From Pseudomonadaceae bacterium (lineage in GTDB: Bacteria; Pseudomonadota; Gammaproteobacteria; Pseudomonadales; Pseudomonadaceae): DNA of 64,000 nt. Both the position numbers and the translations under genes were made by a program. Where the stretch lies: assembly GCA_030602315.1 (NCBI GenBank), contig JAUVZY010000012.1, positions 1 to 64,000 on the forward strand. Reading direction: 5' to 3'. How positions within the stretch are numbered: the stretch's first letter is position 1; each line of letters starts with the position of its first letter. Positions 52,851 through 61,636 of the stretch are shown piece after piece. The notes beneath the pieces were generated by a model that did not search any database, was not told the origin of the DNA, and saw only the letters and a program-made list of their open reading frames with translations.

Positions 52851-52885
52851 GGAAAAAGTGATATTTGACTATATATGAATAGCGA
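52851..52885 (-). promoter_or_regulatory. AT-rich control region upstream of cysI
   Basis: A 35-base AT-rich island lies 97-131 bases upstream of cysI in otherwise GC-rich DNA. It contains CTATATATG, GAATAG and, on the minus strand, CCTATAAAG. LysR activators such as CysB favour such sequence. No exact promoter is assigned. Confidence 0.35.
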
Positions 52886-52961
52886 TCCGGCATATGGCCG
52901 ATCGCCCTGCCTGCGCGCTGGCGGGGCGGCCGGGTTGGCACGCCCCGCACCGTGACTGCGG

Positions 52962-53492
52962 TTACTCTGGCTTGACCTCGATGCGCTTCTCGTTCACCGG
53001 CGCCCCCGGCTTCTTCGGAATCGTCAGGGTCAGCACGCCCTTCTTGAAGGTGGCGCTGATGTTGTCGGCATCGGCGTGCTCAGGCAGGCCGAAACTGCGT
53101 TGGAACGAACCGTAGGAGCGTTCGGAAAGGTAATAGCCCTTCTTCTTTTCCTCGCGTTCCTGACGCTTCTCGCCCTTGATGACGAGATTGCCGTTGACCA
53201 GCTTCACCTCGACGTCCTTCTCGTCCAGTCCGGGCAGCTCGGCGCTGATCTCGTAACTGTCGTCGCGCTCGAGCACATCGACGGCCGGCAGGCTGTTCAG
53301 CCCGGCCTGCTGCCAGAAGTTGGATTCGCTGCTCGGCCGGCTGAAGGGCAGGTGCCAGGGACGATCGAATTCATCGAACAGCCGGTCGATCTGCTGGCGC
53401 AGGCTGGTGAACGGATGCCAGGGCTGGCCCACCGCATTCTTGCTGGGGCTCTTGTCCTGATTGACCGGTGCATTGCGGGGCGTGTCGTTCAT
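52962..53492 (-). CDS. small heat shock protein, Hsp20/alpha-crystallin family
   Basis: This 176-residue chaperone holds unfolded proteins. An N-terminal arm with aromatic and proline residues precedes the alpha-crystallin domain (about 75-165), which has VDVLERDDSYEISAELPGL and the conserved GVLTLTIPK. A C-terminal tail ends in VKPE. AAGGAGGTG is placed ideally before ATG 53492. An FNR/Anr-type box lies 102-115 bases upstream and a heat-shock-like -35 (CCCTTGAAG) at 53576-53568, so both stress routes are possible. Confidence 0.92.
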   Translation of the reverse strand: MNDTPRNAPVNQDKSPSKNAVGQPWHPFTSLRQQIDRLFDEFDRPWHLPFSRPSSESNFWQQAGLNSLPAVDVLERDDSYEISAELPGLDEKDVEVKLVNGNLVIKGEKRQEREEKKKGYYLSERSYGSFQRSFGLPEHADADNISATFKKGVLTLTIPKKPGAPVNEKRIEVKPE

Positions 53493-53593
53493 GGGGCACC
53501 TCCTTGGGGCGGGTTCGGCGGGTGGCACAACCGTGAATAGCCAAGGTGTAGTAGAGCCCGGCGGGCTCTTCAAGGGAGGTGCCAACGTAGCTG

Positions 53594-53607
53594 TTGACCC
53601 TGGTCAA
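53594..53607 (-). promoter_or_regulatory. FNR/Anr-type palindrome upstream of hsp20
   Basis: TTGACCCTGGTCAA is a perfect TTGAC-N4-GTCAA dyad between the EamA stop (53617) and the hsp20 start. The spacing to a good -10 is not ideal: the position expected for a class II site holds GAAGAG. A more distant activation position is possible. The box is clear, its use less so. Confidence 0.5.
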
Positions 53608-53616
53608 CCGGGGGAT

Positions 53617-54522
53617 TCAATCGCCTCGCGAAGTGAGTGCCACAATTCCGCCGACCACCACCAGCGCACCGGTCAGCTGTAGCGGATTGAGCGTTTCGCC
53701 CAGAATCGCCCAGGCGAACAGCAGACCGGCGATCGGCTCGATGTTCATCGCCGGCGCGTTGCGCGCCACATCCAGACGATGCACCCAGACGAACAGCAGG
53801 GAAAAGCCGGTGCCGTAGATCAGCGCCAGGCAGGCCAGACCCAGCCAGCCGGCCGGAGCGCGCGGCAGTGCCAGGCCGTCGGGCACCACCCCGGCGAAAC
53901 CGGCGATACTGGCGAAGGTGAACACCGTGAGCATCGCCAGCAGGCTGCGCACCGGTCCATGTACGGTCATCAGGCGGTTGTTGGTGATCCACAGCGCTAC
54001 CGAGAACACCGCCGCTGCACCGAAGGCAAAAGCGATTCCGGCCCCCCAGGCGTGCTGCTCGTTGGCTCCGGCGAGGCGTGCCGGTACATCCAGCGCCATG
54101 CCCAGCCCGAGCAGAATCAGCGCCATCACGGCCAGGCTGGCCGGGCGCGGGCGCGCGCCGCCGAGCGCCCAGGTCAGCAGTACCAGCAACAGCGGGAAAA
54201 TATTCACCACCAAAAGGGCCAGCGAGACCGGAATCCGCACGATTGCCGAATAGATGCAAAAGCTCTGCAGGGCGATGAGCACGCCGAAGGCCAGTTGCCA
54301 GGGCGCAGAGCCGCTGGGCAGGCGAATCGGCTCGCGGCGCCAGACCAGCAAGCTGCCGAGCAGCAGCACCGGTACTGCCGACCGGCACATCAGCGCCAGC
54401 AACAGGCCTGTGCCGTGATCGAAGGCGATGCGCGCGGCGATGTGGTTGGCGGCAAAACCAAAGGCCAGGCTCGCCAGAATCGCGACGGCGATCGGGCGTG
54501 GCAGGGATTGGGGGGCAGTCAT
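53617..54522 (-). CDS. EamA/DMT-family transporter
   Basis: This 301-residue inner-membrane protein has about ten helices in two EamA repeats of five. The first repeat includes ASLAFGFAANHIAARIAFDHGTG and the second ends with IAGLLFAWAILGETLNPLQLTGALVVVGG, the characteristic repeat end. DMT transporters export amino acids or other small metabolites; the substrate cannot be read. It lies upstream of hsp20 on the same strand with a 124-base gap. Confidence 0.88.
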   Translation of the reverse strand: MTAPQSLPRPIAVAILASLAFGFAANHIAARIAFDHGTGLLLALMCRSAVPVLLLGSLLVWRREPIRLPSGSAPWQLAFGVLIALQSFCIYSAIVRIPVSLALLVVNIFPLLLVLLTWALGGARPRPASLAVMALILLGLGMALDVPARLAGANEQHAWGAGIAFAFGAAAVFSVALWITNNRLMTVHGPVRSLLAMLTVFTFASIAGFAGVVPDGLALPRAPAGWLGLACLALIYGTGFSLLFVWVHRLDVARNAPAMNIEPIAGLLFAWAILGETLNPLQLTGALVVVGGIVALTSRGD

Positions 54523-54606
54523 GGAGATCTCGAGCAGGCAGCCAGCTGGCGGTGATCCAGCCAGGGCCGGCTAGGTTAGCAGCCTCGTCGCGGTTCGCGC
54601 AGCCGC

Positions 54607-54930
54607 CTACTCGGCGAAGGCCTTGGCCAGCGCGGTGGCGATTTGCGCGCTGCTGCCCGGACGCACCACGCGGGCCTGTTCCTGGCCGTCGCGCAGGACG
54701 ATCAGCGTCGGCCACAGGGTTACCCGGAAGGAGCGCCCGAGCGGCCGGCCCTTGCCGTCTTCGATCTTAAGATGACGCAGCGGCGCGCAGTTGGCGAGTG
54801 CCTCGGCAATCAGCGGCTGGGCGGCCTGGCAATAACCGCACCAGGCGGTGCCGAATTCCAGCAGGGTGACGCCGGGCAGGGCGTCGACTTCGGCCCGGGT
54901 CGGGGCATTTGCCTGATAGGAGTCGCTCAT
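54607..54930 (-). CDS. thioredoxin-family protein
   Basis: This 107-residue thioredoxin-fold protein has the active site TAWCGYC with Cys31 and Cys34 and the cis-proline segment LWPTLIV. The CGYC pair differs from CGPC of thioredoxin 1, so its redox range may differ. It has no signal peptide and is therefore cytoplasmic. Start at 54930 was preferred to the longer frame. Its neighbours offer no specific partner. Confidence 0.86.
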   Translation of the reverse strand: MSDSYQANAPTRAEVDALPGVTLLEFGTAWCGYCQAAQPLIAEALANCAPLRHLKIEDGKGRPLGRSFRVTLWPTLIVLRDGQEQARVVRPGSSAQIATALAKAFAE

Positions 54931-54991
54931 TGCCGGTTGCCTCGGTTTGCTGCTTAAAGGGTTGGACCGGCGCAGCGCGCGGCCGCTCCCG

Positions 54992-55957
54992 TCACTCTTC
55001 CGGGCGGCGCAGGTCGAGGCGCAGCGCATGCACCCGTGGCTCGCCGTTATCGAAGCGGATCAGCGCGCTTTCCTGGATGGTCAGGTCCGGCTCGCTCAGC
55101 GGGCCGTCGAACGATTCGACGATGACCGAGCTGGCCAGTACGCCGTCATCGCTGGCCAGCAGCGATGGCGTCTGGCGCTGGTAATGGTAGTCGCCGGCCT
55201 GATCGAAGGTGGCCTGCCAGAGCCGGGCCAGCTCGGCGCGGCTGAGGTCGGTCCAGTTGCGTGCCTCGGGCAGGCGCACGCGCACCCGGGCGTCGTCGGC
55301 GAGCGCGGCGACCAGCGCCTGCGCATCGCGCGCCTGGGCGGCGCGGTCGAGGCGTTCGAGCAGGGCGAGCACGGCGGTACGCTGTGCGTCCGTGAGCGTC
55401 GTACTGACCGCGCGGCCGTCAGTCAGCGTTTCGAGAAAGGCTTGTGCGGCGATCTGTTCATTGGCAGCGGCGCGCTGGATCCAATCGAGGCCGATCAGCC
55501 GCTCGCCGCGGTCGTGCAGCAGCTTGCCGAGGGTCCACTGGGCCTCGGCACTGTCATGCTCGGCGGCACGCTGGTACCACTCGAGCGCTTGCGCCGGATC
55601 GGCCGCGACCCCCTGGCCTTCCTGGTAGGCGCGCCCGACTTCGTACATGCCGATGGCGCTGCCGTCTTCGGCGGCCTTGCGGTACCAGTGCAGCGCCTTG
55701 ACCGGGTCTTTTTCCACCCCTTCGCCAGCGGCCAGCATATTCGCCAGGTTCAGCATGCCCTGGTGATTGCCGACTTCGGCGAGCGCCTTGTAGCGCGCAT
55801 AGGCCTCCTCGAACTGGCCCATCTTGTAGACGGCATAGGCATCCAGTGCCTGGATCATTTCGCGGGCGATGCGGTTGTCATCGGCAGGCTGGGCCTGGGT
55901 GTGACCGATGGCAAGGCTCAGGGCGAGCGGCAGGACGAGCAGAACAGGCTGGCGCAT
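54992..55957 (-). CDS. exported Sel1-repeat protein with C-terminal NTF2-like region
   Basis: This 321-residue periplasmic protein has a signal peptide (about 1-22) and then about four Sel1-like repeats (about 45-175) of the form GxxxAMYxLGxxYxxGxGVxxDPxxA. A C-terminal segment of about 110 residues has strands of the nuclear-transport-factor/SnoaL type. Sel1 repeats act as scaffolds. No enzymatic motif is apparent and the function is unknown. Confidence 0.75.
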   Translation of the reverse strand: MRQPVLLVLPLALSLAIGHTQAQPADDNRIAREMIQALDAYAVYKMGQFEEAYARYKALAEVGNHQGMLNLANMLAAGEGVEKDPVKALHWYRKAAEDGSAIGMYEVGRAYQEGQGVAADPAQALEWYQRAAEHDSAEAQWTLGKLLHDRGERLIGLDWIQRAAANEQIAAQAFLETLTDGRAVSTTLTDAQRTAVLALLERLDRAAQARDAQALVAALADDARVRVRLPEARNWTDLSRAELARLWQATFDQAGDYHYQRQTPSLLASDDGVLASSVIVESFDGPLSEPDLTIQESALIRFDNGEPRVHALRLDLRRPEE

Positions 55958-56065
55958 GGATCACTCCGGTGGCTGATACAGCGACACTAGTGGCGACCGG
56001 CACGGGCGTCTGTACTACCGAAGTGTCGGGTCGCTGCGACCAGCGTGCCCTTGCCGGCAACGAGG

Positions 56066-57106
56066 CTATTCGGCGCCCTGGCGCAACCGCCGGGTATTGA
56101 CCACGTCGACCGCCCGCGCGCGCAGCTGGCCGCAGCCGCCGTCGATATCCTGCCCGGCGGAGTTGCGCACCTTGGTCAGTACGCCGCGGCTGTGCAGGTA
56201 GCGCACGATTTCGACGATCCGCTCGCCGCTGGGCCGCTGGTAGTCGTCCATTTCCAGGCTGTTGTAGGGGATCAGGTTCAGCACCGCGTACTTGCCCTTG
56301 AACAGGCGCAGGATGCCGTCGAGCTCCTCCTGGCTGTCGTTGATGCCGGCCAGCAGCGTCCACTGGTACTGGATCGGATAGCCGACCCGGCGTGCGTAGG
56401 CCTCGCCCAGCTCCACCAGCTCCTCGGGGGCGATCGGCGGTGCCTTGGGCAGCAGGCGCTGGCGCAGATCGGCACGGGTGGTGTGCAGCGACAGGGCCAG
56501 CGCCGGCTTGACGCGCTCGCCGGGCAGACGCTCGAACACGCGCCGGTCGCCGACCGTGGAAAACACCAGGTTCTTGTGGCCGATGCCACCGGCGTTGCCC
56601 AACACGTCGATGGCTTCGAGCACGTTGTCCAGGTTGTGCGCCGGCTCACCCATGCCCATGAACACAACCTTCTTCACCGGGCGCAGCTGCCGGGCGAGGG
56701 CGACCTGGGCGATGATCTCGGCGCTGGAAACCTGGCGCAGCAGGCCGCTCTTGCCGGTCATGCAGAACACGCAGCCAACCGCGCAGCCGACCTGGGTCGA
56801 CACGCATAGCCCATCGCGCGGCAGCAGCACGCTTTCCACCATCTGCCGGTCGCCGAGCTCCACCAGAAGGCGCGCCGAGCCGTCGGCCGCCGGATGCTGC
56901 GAGCGCAAGCGGGCCAGGCCGGCCAGTTGCTCGCTGAGTGCCGGCAGGGCCTGACGCAGGCTCAAGGGCAGGAAATCATCGGATTGCTGGGCGCGGCGGC
57001 CGACATCGAGCGGGCGGCCGTGGGTCCAGGCGCGCTCGATCCGCCCGATGTGGATGGGCTTGGCGCCGAGGCCGGAAAGGTGCTGGTGCAGGTCGTGGAT
57101 TCGCAT
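56066..57106 (-). CDS. RlmN-like radical SAM rRNA methyltransferase
   Basis: This 346-residue protein of the RlmN family methylates C2 of adenine in 23S rRNA or tRNA. The radical SAM cluster motif is CAVGCVFC with Cys108, Cys112 and Cys115. GEPAHN and the C-terminal methyl-carrying Cys325 in DIDGGCGQL are also intact. The N-terminal accessory region is shorter than in the main RlmN of pseudomonads, so I treat it as a paralogue and leave the symbol blank. Divergent from ppiC by 107 bp. Confidence 0.85.
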   Translation of the reverse strand: MRIHDLHQHLSGLGAKPIHIGRIERAWTHGRPLDVGRRAQQSDDFLPLSLRQALPALSEQLAGLARLRSQHPAADGSARLLVELGDRQMVESVLLPRDGLCVSTQVGCAVGCVFCMTGKSGLLRQVSSAEIIAQVALARQLRPVKKVVFMGMGEPAHNLDNVLEAIDVLGNAGGIGHKNLVFSTVGDRRVFERLPGERVKPALALSLHTTRADLRQRLLPKAPPIAPEELVELGEAYARRVGYPIQYQWTLLAGINDSQEELDGILRLFKGKYAVLNLIPYNSLEMDDYQRPSGERIVEIVRYLHSRGVLTKVRNSAGQDIDGGCGQLRARAVDVVNTRRLRQGAE

Positions 57107-57213
57107 GGGGCGCGGATCGTATCACCGCCGAAGGCGGCCGGGCAGGGGGCTTTGCTGGGCGACGACCGAGCGGTGAACGGGCGATAATGCCGGCTTTCCC
57201 AACGGAGGTTTGC

Positions 57214-57492
57214 ATGCGCAAGGCCATGGCTCGCCACATTCTGGTCAAAACCGAGGAAGAGGCCGTCAACCTGAAGAAGAAACTCGAGCGCGGCGAAGCC
57301 TTCGATGTGCTCGCGCGAAAGCATTCGCTGTGCCCGTCGGGCAAGCGCGGCGGTGACCTGGGCGAAGTGCGGCCGGGGCAGATGGTCCGGGCGATCGATC
57401 AGGTGATCTTCAAGAAAGCCCTGCGCGAGGTGCATGGCCCGGTGAAGACCCAGTTCGGCTACCACCTGGTGCAGGTCTATTTCCGCGAGTGA
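57214..57492 (+). CDS. ppiC: parvulin-type peptidyl-prolyl isomerase
   Basis: PpiC is a small cytoplasmic parvulin that catalyses proline cis-trans isomerisation. The 92-residue protein shows the family core: RHILVKTEEEA, then LARKHSLCPSGKRGGDLGEV, and QFGYHLVQV at the C-terminus. ATG 57214 has CGGAGG upstream; MARHILV at 57226 is an alternative. The Cys in the active-site loop is present. Confidence 0.93.
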   Translation: MRKAMARHILVKTEEEAVNLKKKLERGEAFDVLARKHSLCPSGKRGGDLGEVRPGQMVRAIDQVIFKKALREVHGPVKTQFGYHLVQVYFRE

Positions 57493-57615
57493 GCATTCGT
57501 CACGCCGATGGAACGTCGCCGAGCCCGCATAGCCTGACGCTATGATGAAGAAGAGCAGGCGAAAGGCAGTGCCTCCAAAACCCGCCCCGTTTTTCGACAG
57601 GCCCGAGAGACGCAT

Positions 57616-58542
57616 ATGAGCCCCAGTGAGCTGGTCCATAGCTTCCGCAACGCCTGGCTGGCGCAGGTGGACGCCAATCGCTGGGTGGCCGCCGGTCTGG
57701 CCACCTCGCTGGCCATTGTCCTGGTGCTGCTGGCCATCAGTATCTACAACGCGCTGGCCGGTGCCCATCCGGACAACCTGCGCCACGCGCTGTATGGCGG
57801 CGGCGCCGGTTTCGCCGCCACCGGGGTTGGCGCCGCGCTGGCGCTGGGCCTGCGCAACATCAGCGCCCGGGCCCAGGACACCATGCTCGGCTTCGCCGCC
57901 GGCATGATGCTCGCGGCGAGTTCCTTCTCGCTGATCCTGCCGGGGATCGAGGCGGCGCAAGCGCACACCGGCAATGGTCCGCTGGGGGCGCTGGTGGTGG
58001 TCATCGGCCTTGGCCTGGGCGCGATGCTGATGCTGGGGCTGGACCGTTTCACGCCCCATCTGCACGAAAGCACCGGGCCTTGCGGACCGCACAGCGAACG
58101 GATCGGCCGGGTCTGGCTGTTCGTGCTGGCGATCACCCTGCACAACCTGCCCGAAGGCATGGCGATCGGCGTGGGGTTTGCCGGTGGCGATCTCAGCGTC
58201 GGCGTGCCGCTGGCGACGGCCATCGCGATTCAGGACATTCCGGAGGGGCTGGCGGTGGCGATGACGCTGCGGGCGATCGGGACATCAGCGGCGATGTCGG
58301 CGCTGATCGCGCTGGCCAGCGGATTGATGGAGCCATTGGGGGCGCTGGTGGGGCTCGGCATCTCCAGCGGCTTCGAGCTGGCCTATCCGGTGGGGATGGG
58401 GCTGGCCGCCGGCGCGATGATTTTCGTGGTGTCCCACGAAATCATCCCGGAAACCCATCGCCACGGGCACCAGACGCCCGCCACCCTGGGCCTGATGGCC
58501 GGCTTCGGGCTGATGATGTTCCTTGATACGGCGCTTGGCTAA
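57616..58542 (+). CDS. ZIP-family divalent metal transporter
   Basis: This 308-residue inner-membrane protein has about eight helices. The metal-binding helices show HNLPEGMAIGVGF and QDIPEGLAVAM, the paired histidine/glutamate-rich ZIP motifs, and a late SHEIIPETHRHGH segment. ZIP proteins move zinc, iron or manganese into the cytoplasm. The N-terminus has an extra helix (about 24-44) before the usual core. It ends 6 bases from the stop of the convergent LRR-kinase gene. Confidence 0.9.
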   Translation: MSPSELVHSFRNAWLAQVDANRWVAAGLATSLAIVLVLLAISIYNALAGAHPDNLRHALYGGGAGFAATGVGAALALGLRNISARAQDTMLGFAAGMMLAASSFSLILPGIEAAQAHTGNGPLGALVVVIGLGLGAMLMLGLDRFTPHLHESTGPCGPHSERIGRVWLFVLAITLHNLPEGMAIGVGFAGGDLSVGVPLATAIAIQDIPEGLAVAMTLRAIGTSAAMSALIALASGLMEPLGALVGLGISSGFELAYPVGMGLAAGAMIFVVSHEIIPETHRHGHQTPATLGLMAGFGLMMFLDTALG

Positions 58543-58548
58543 CGGCGT

Positions 58549-59847
58549 CTAAAGCCCGGCCAGCAGCGCGTCGAGCTCGGCGGCGCTCGGCCGCTCGTCG
58601 AGGCGGGGAGACAGGCAACGCCCGGCCAGTTCGCCGAGGCGCACGATGCGAGCATCGGCCGGTGCTGCGCAGTGCTCGATCAGTTCCTCGAACAGACAGC
58701 CAAGCGCGCGACTTTCCAGGCGCACCAGCTTGGGTGCCCAGGCGCTGGCGCAGTCGAAGAACGACGCTGCGCCGAAATCACCCAGAAGACACTGCCCGCC
58801 GGGCTCGGCCAGCAGATTATGGGCGTACAGGTCGCCATGCAGGATGCCCAGCGCGTGCAGGTGGGCCGCGGCGGACACGGCCCCGCGCGCGATGGCCAGC
58901 GCCTCGTGCGGGGTGAAGCGCCGCCCGACGTCGTAGCAGTCGCGGGTGCAGCTCGCCAGCGAAGGCGGGCCGGCCAGCGGCTGAAAGCGCGGATCGATCA
59001 GCTCCATAAGCAGCGCGGGTGGCCGCTGCGGCTCTTGCGCCAGCGGGCCAGCAACGCCGATCAGGTTGCGGTGGCGGCCAGCGGCGACGCACGCGGCCAT
59101 TTCGCTGTGGGCGAGCCCGTCACTGGTCACGGCGCCCTTGAAGGTCTTCAGCGCCATCGGCCGCTCATGCCAGCGCGCCTGGCGAATGATCCCCGAGGCC
59201 CCTTCGCCGAGCACACCGCCCAGCTCCAATTCCGTCCACGGCACCGGCGGCAGCGGGTGTTCGGCGAGAATGCGCGCTTCACTGGCATCGCTGAACGGAT
59301 TGCCGGCAAACGCCAGCCAGGCCAGACGGGGCAGTTCAAACAGCCAGTCCGGCAGACTCTCCAGACGATTGGCCGCAATGCGCAGCAGTTCCAGCCGCTG
59401 GCATTGAGCAAGCTGCTCGGGCAGTGCCGCCAGGCGATTGCCCGCCAGCATGAGCTTTTGCAGCCGCGTGCAGTCGCCAAGCGAGGCGGGCAGGGCGTCG
59501 AGGCGGTTATCGGTGAGGATCAGCCAGCGCAGTGCCTTGGGCAGCGCGGTCTCGGGCACCTGCTCCAGCGCGCAGGATCGGAACCCGATCATTTCCAGGC
59601 TCGGGCATGCGCCCAGTACCTCCGGCATCACGCGGAACGGGTTTTGCGAGCAGAACAGGATGCGCAGCTTGTGCAATCGGGGCAGATCGTCGGGCAGCTG
59701 CGTCAGCCGGTTTCCGGAGAGGTTGAGCACCTCCAGGCTGTCGGCCAGATCGAAGATGGCCGGCGGTAGCGCTCGCAGGTCGGCGGCCAGATCCAGCCGC
59801 GTGATGCCGGCGAGCTCGCCGCGTTCGAGTTGATCGAGGGTGTGCAT
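58549..59847 (-). CDS. leucine-rich-repeat protein fused to a protein kinase domain
   Basis: This 432-residue soluble protein has about seven leucine-rich repeats at residues 14-190 (for example LEVLNLSGNRLTQLPDD) followed by a compact eukaryote-like kinase domain. The nucleotide loop is GEGASG (214-219), the ATP lysine is Lys234 in ALKTFKG, and helix C may supply Glu249. The catalytic loop is HGDLYAHN with Asp339 and Asn344, and the metal motif is DFG with Asp357. All key kinase residues are present, so it is probably active. No signal peptide or membrane helix is seen. Substrate and role are unknown. ATG 59847 was chosen over a start 24 bases upstream. Confidence 0.88.
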   Translation of the reverse strand: MHTLDQLERGELAGITRLDLAADLRALPPAIFDLADSLEVLNLSGNRLTQLPDDLPRLHKLRILFCSQNPFRVMPEVLGACPSLEMIGFRSCALEQVPETALPKALRWLILTDNRLDALPASLGDCTRLQKLMLAGNRLAALPEQLAQCQRLELLRIAANRLESLPDWLFELPRLAWLAFAGNPFSDASEARILAEHPLPPVPWTELELGGVLGEGASGIIRQARWHERPMALKTFKGAVTSDGLAHSEMAACVAAGRHRNLIGVAGPLAQEPQRPPALLMELIDPRFQPLAGPPSLASCTRDCYDVGRRFTPHEALAIARGAVSAAAHLHALGILHGDLYAHNLLAEPGGQCLLGDFGAASFFDCASAWAPKLVRLESRALGCLFEELIEHCAAPADARIVRLGELAGRCLSPRLDERPSAAELDALLAGL

Positions 59848-59919
59848 GGGTAATCCGTGACATCGAAGCACTCGCAGTTTCCGGCGGCTGCCCGCCGCTG
59901 TCGAGCGTGCACGGCTCGC

Positions 59920-60357
59920 TCAGGTCTTTTTCACCACCAGCCAGTACGAAATACCCAGTGCAATGGTGATCAGGGCGATGCCGACGATGTGCTCGGCGCT
60001 GACCAGCGCAAGGTCCAGCACGATCACCTTGCGCGCGATCGCCATCAGCGCGGTGGCCAGCACAAGCTGAACGGGGATGATGTTCGAGCCCAGATACAGA
60101 CGAATATTGATGAAAATTTCGATGGCGATCAGAACGGCGAGAAAGGCGCCGAATGTCTGCAGGATGTCTTCGATGTTGAGCAAAAGAAACGGTGGGGCGC
60201 TCAGCCGCGTGTAGAGCACGTAGACCACGTCGGCGATGCTCCAGAGGATCACCGCGACCATCAGCACCGCAAGGATGCGCACGGCGAAGCGGATGACGCG
60301 ATGCAGCGATTTCAGTAACGGGTCGCTGTGATCTTCGGGAAGTTCTTCGTGGATCAT
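59920..60357 (-). CDS. PsiE-like membrane protein
   Basis: This 145-residue protein has four membrane helices separated by short loops. It fits the phosphate-starvation-inducible PsiE family, with hallmarks such as IEDILQTFGAFLAVLIAIEIFI and the VRKVIV-like region IARKVIVLD. GGGAGGGC precedes ATG 60357. The function of PsiE is not established. The longer frame from 60483 lacks homology. Confidence 0.82.
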   Translation of the reverse strand: MIHEELPEDHSDPLLKSLHRVIRFAVRILAVLMVAVILWSIADVVYVLYTRLSAPPFLLLNIEDILQTFGAFLAVLIAIEIFINIRLYLGSNIIPVQLVLATALMAIARKVIVLDLALVSAEHIVGIALITIALGISYWLVVKKT

Positions 60358-60589
60358 GTGCCCTCCCAGCGGCGCCGGTAGCCGCGCAGGCCGCGTCGTA
60401 AAGCCATTGATGGCCTGTTCAGCATAGGCACGCCGACTGCCGGTAGCCATCGTGCGATGGTGACGGCAAGTTGCGCAGCGCACTGGCCGGAGCAGGGCAT
60501 CAGGGGGAATCGGTGTTGACGTCGATAGGCATCGGAGCAGCGCCCGCCTGCGCGGTTCAGTCGAATCGACCGGCCGGACGGGTGACAGG

Positions 60590-61567
60590 TCAGCGACGGG
60601 CCTTGTCCGGCGCCGGCAGGCGCTCGAGTTTGCCGTTGCGGTTCAGCCTGAAGCGGGCGAAGTCCTCGGCGAGAAACAGGGCACCGTGGTAGAGGCCGGC
60701 TGCCTCCCGGCGGATGTCCTCGATCGACGGCATGCGCGAGAGATCGGGCTGGTAGCGCGGGCTGAAATGGGTAAGCACGAGATTCGCCAGGCCCCGCTCC
60801 TGGGCGAAGGTGGCCACCTGCGCTGCCGAGCTGTGGCCAAAGCGCCCCAGCCTTTCGCCGACTTCCTCGGTATAGGTGGCTTCGTGCACCAGCACCTGGG
60901 CGCGGCGGCAGGCCGCGCTCAAGAGCGTCGGGTCGTCGTTGTCGCCGCCGACCACGATGCGGCGGGGCGGGTAGGGATAGCGCAGGTAGTCGCGGCTGCG
61001 CAGGATACGCCCGCGATACAGCGCGTCGATCCCATGCTTGAGCTTGCCCCAGATCGGCCCGCGGTCGATGTCATCGGCGGCGAGTTTGTTCAGGTCGAGC
61101 TGGCTGAACGGCTGGATCTCGCTGAAGCCGTAGGCGTAGGACGGCACGCGGTGGGACAGCAGCGTGGCGTCCACCAGCCAGTTGCCGGTGCTCAACACGC
61201 CCAGCGATTCGCTGGCGACGAAACGCAGTTCGAACGGCAGGGTCAGCTCGCTCATGCGCGCGGTGACGTCGAGCCATTGCTCGATGCCAGCCGGCGCGAC
61301 GATCGACAGCGGACGGGTGCGCCCCTGCATGCCGGCGGTGGCCAGCAGCCCCGGCAGGCCGTAGCAGTGATCGCCGTGGACGTGGGTGATGAAGAGAGTC
61401 TGCAGGTCATGCAGCGAGAGGGACGCGCGCAGCAGCTGGTGCTGGGTGCCTTCGCCGCAATCGACCAGATACCACGTCTTGCCGATGTCTTCGATCAGCG
61501 CCAGCGCGGTGACGTTGCGCGCCCGGGTGGGGGTGCCGGCCGATGTGCCGAGAAAGAGCAGATCCAC
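60590..61567 (-). CDS. rnz: ribonuclease Z (tRNA 3' endonuclease)
   Basis: RNase Z cleaves tRNA precursors 3' of the discriminator base. The 325-residue product is a metallo-beta-lactamase-fold protein with FITHVHGDHCYGLPG carrying His62, His64, Asp66 and His67, then FGHSSAAQ and LTHFSPRY for the remaining metal ligands. It is the short form of RNase Z. A methyltransferase gene lies 69 bp upstream on the same strand. Confidence 0.93.
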   Translation of the reverse strand: MDLLFLGTSAGTPTRARNVTALALIEDIGKTWYLVDCGEGTQHQLLRASLSLHDLQTLFITHVHGDHCYGLPGLLATAGMQGRTRPLSIVAPAGIEQWLDVTARMSELTLPFELRFVASESLGVLSTGNWLVDATLLSHRVPSYAYGFSEIQPFSQLDLNKLAADDIDRGPIWGKLKHGIDALYRGRILRSRDYLRYPYPPRRIVVGGDNDDPTLLSAACRRAQVLVHEATYTEEVGERLGRFGHSSAAQVATFAQERGLANLVLTHFSPRYQPDLSRMPSIEDIRREAAGLYHGALFLAEDFARFRLNRNGKLERLPAPDKARR

Positions 61568-61636
61568 GAAATACCTCGTCCTGCAGAGGGAAACTCGCGC
61601 GTCGTCTGCTCGTAAGACCGGAACCGGCGCCGATGA

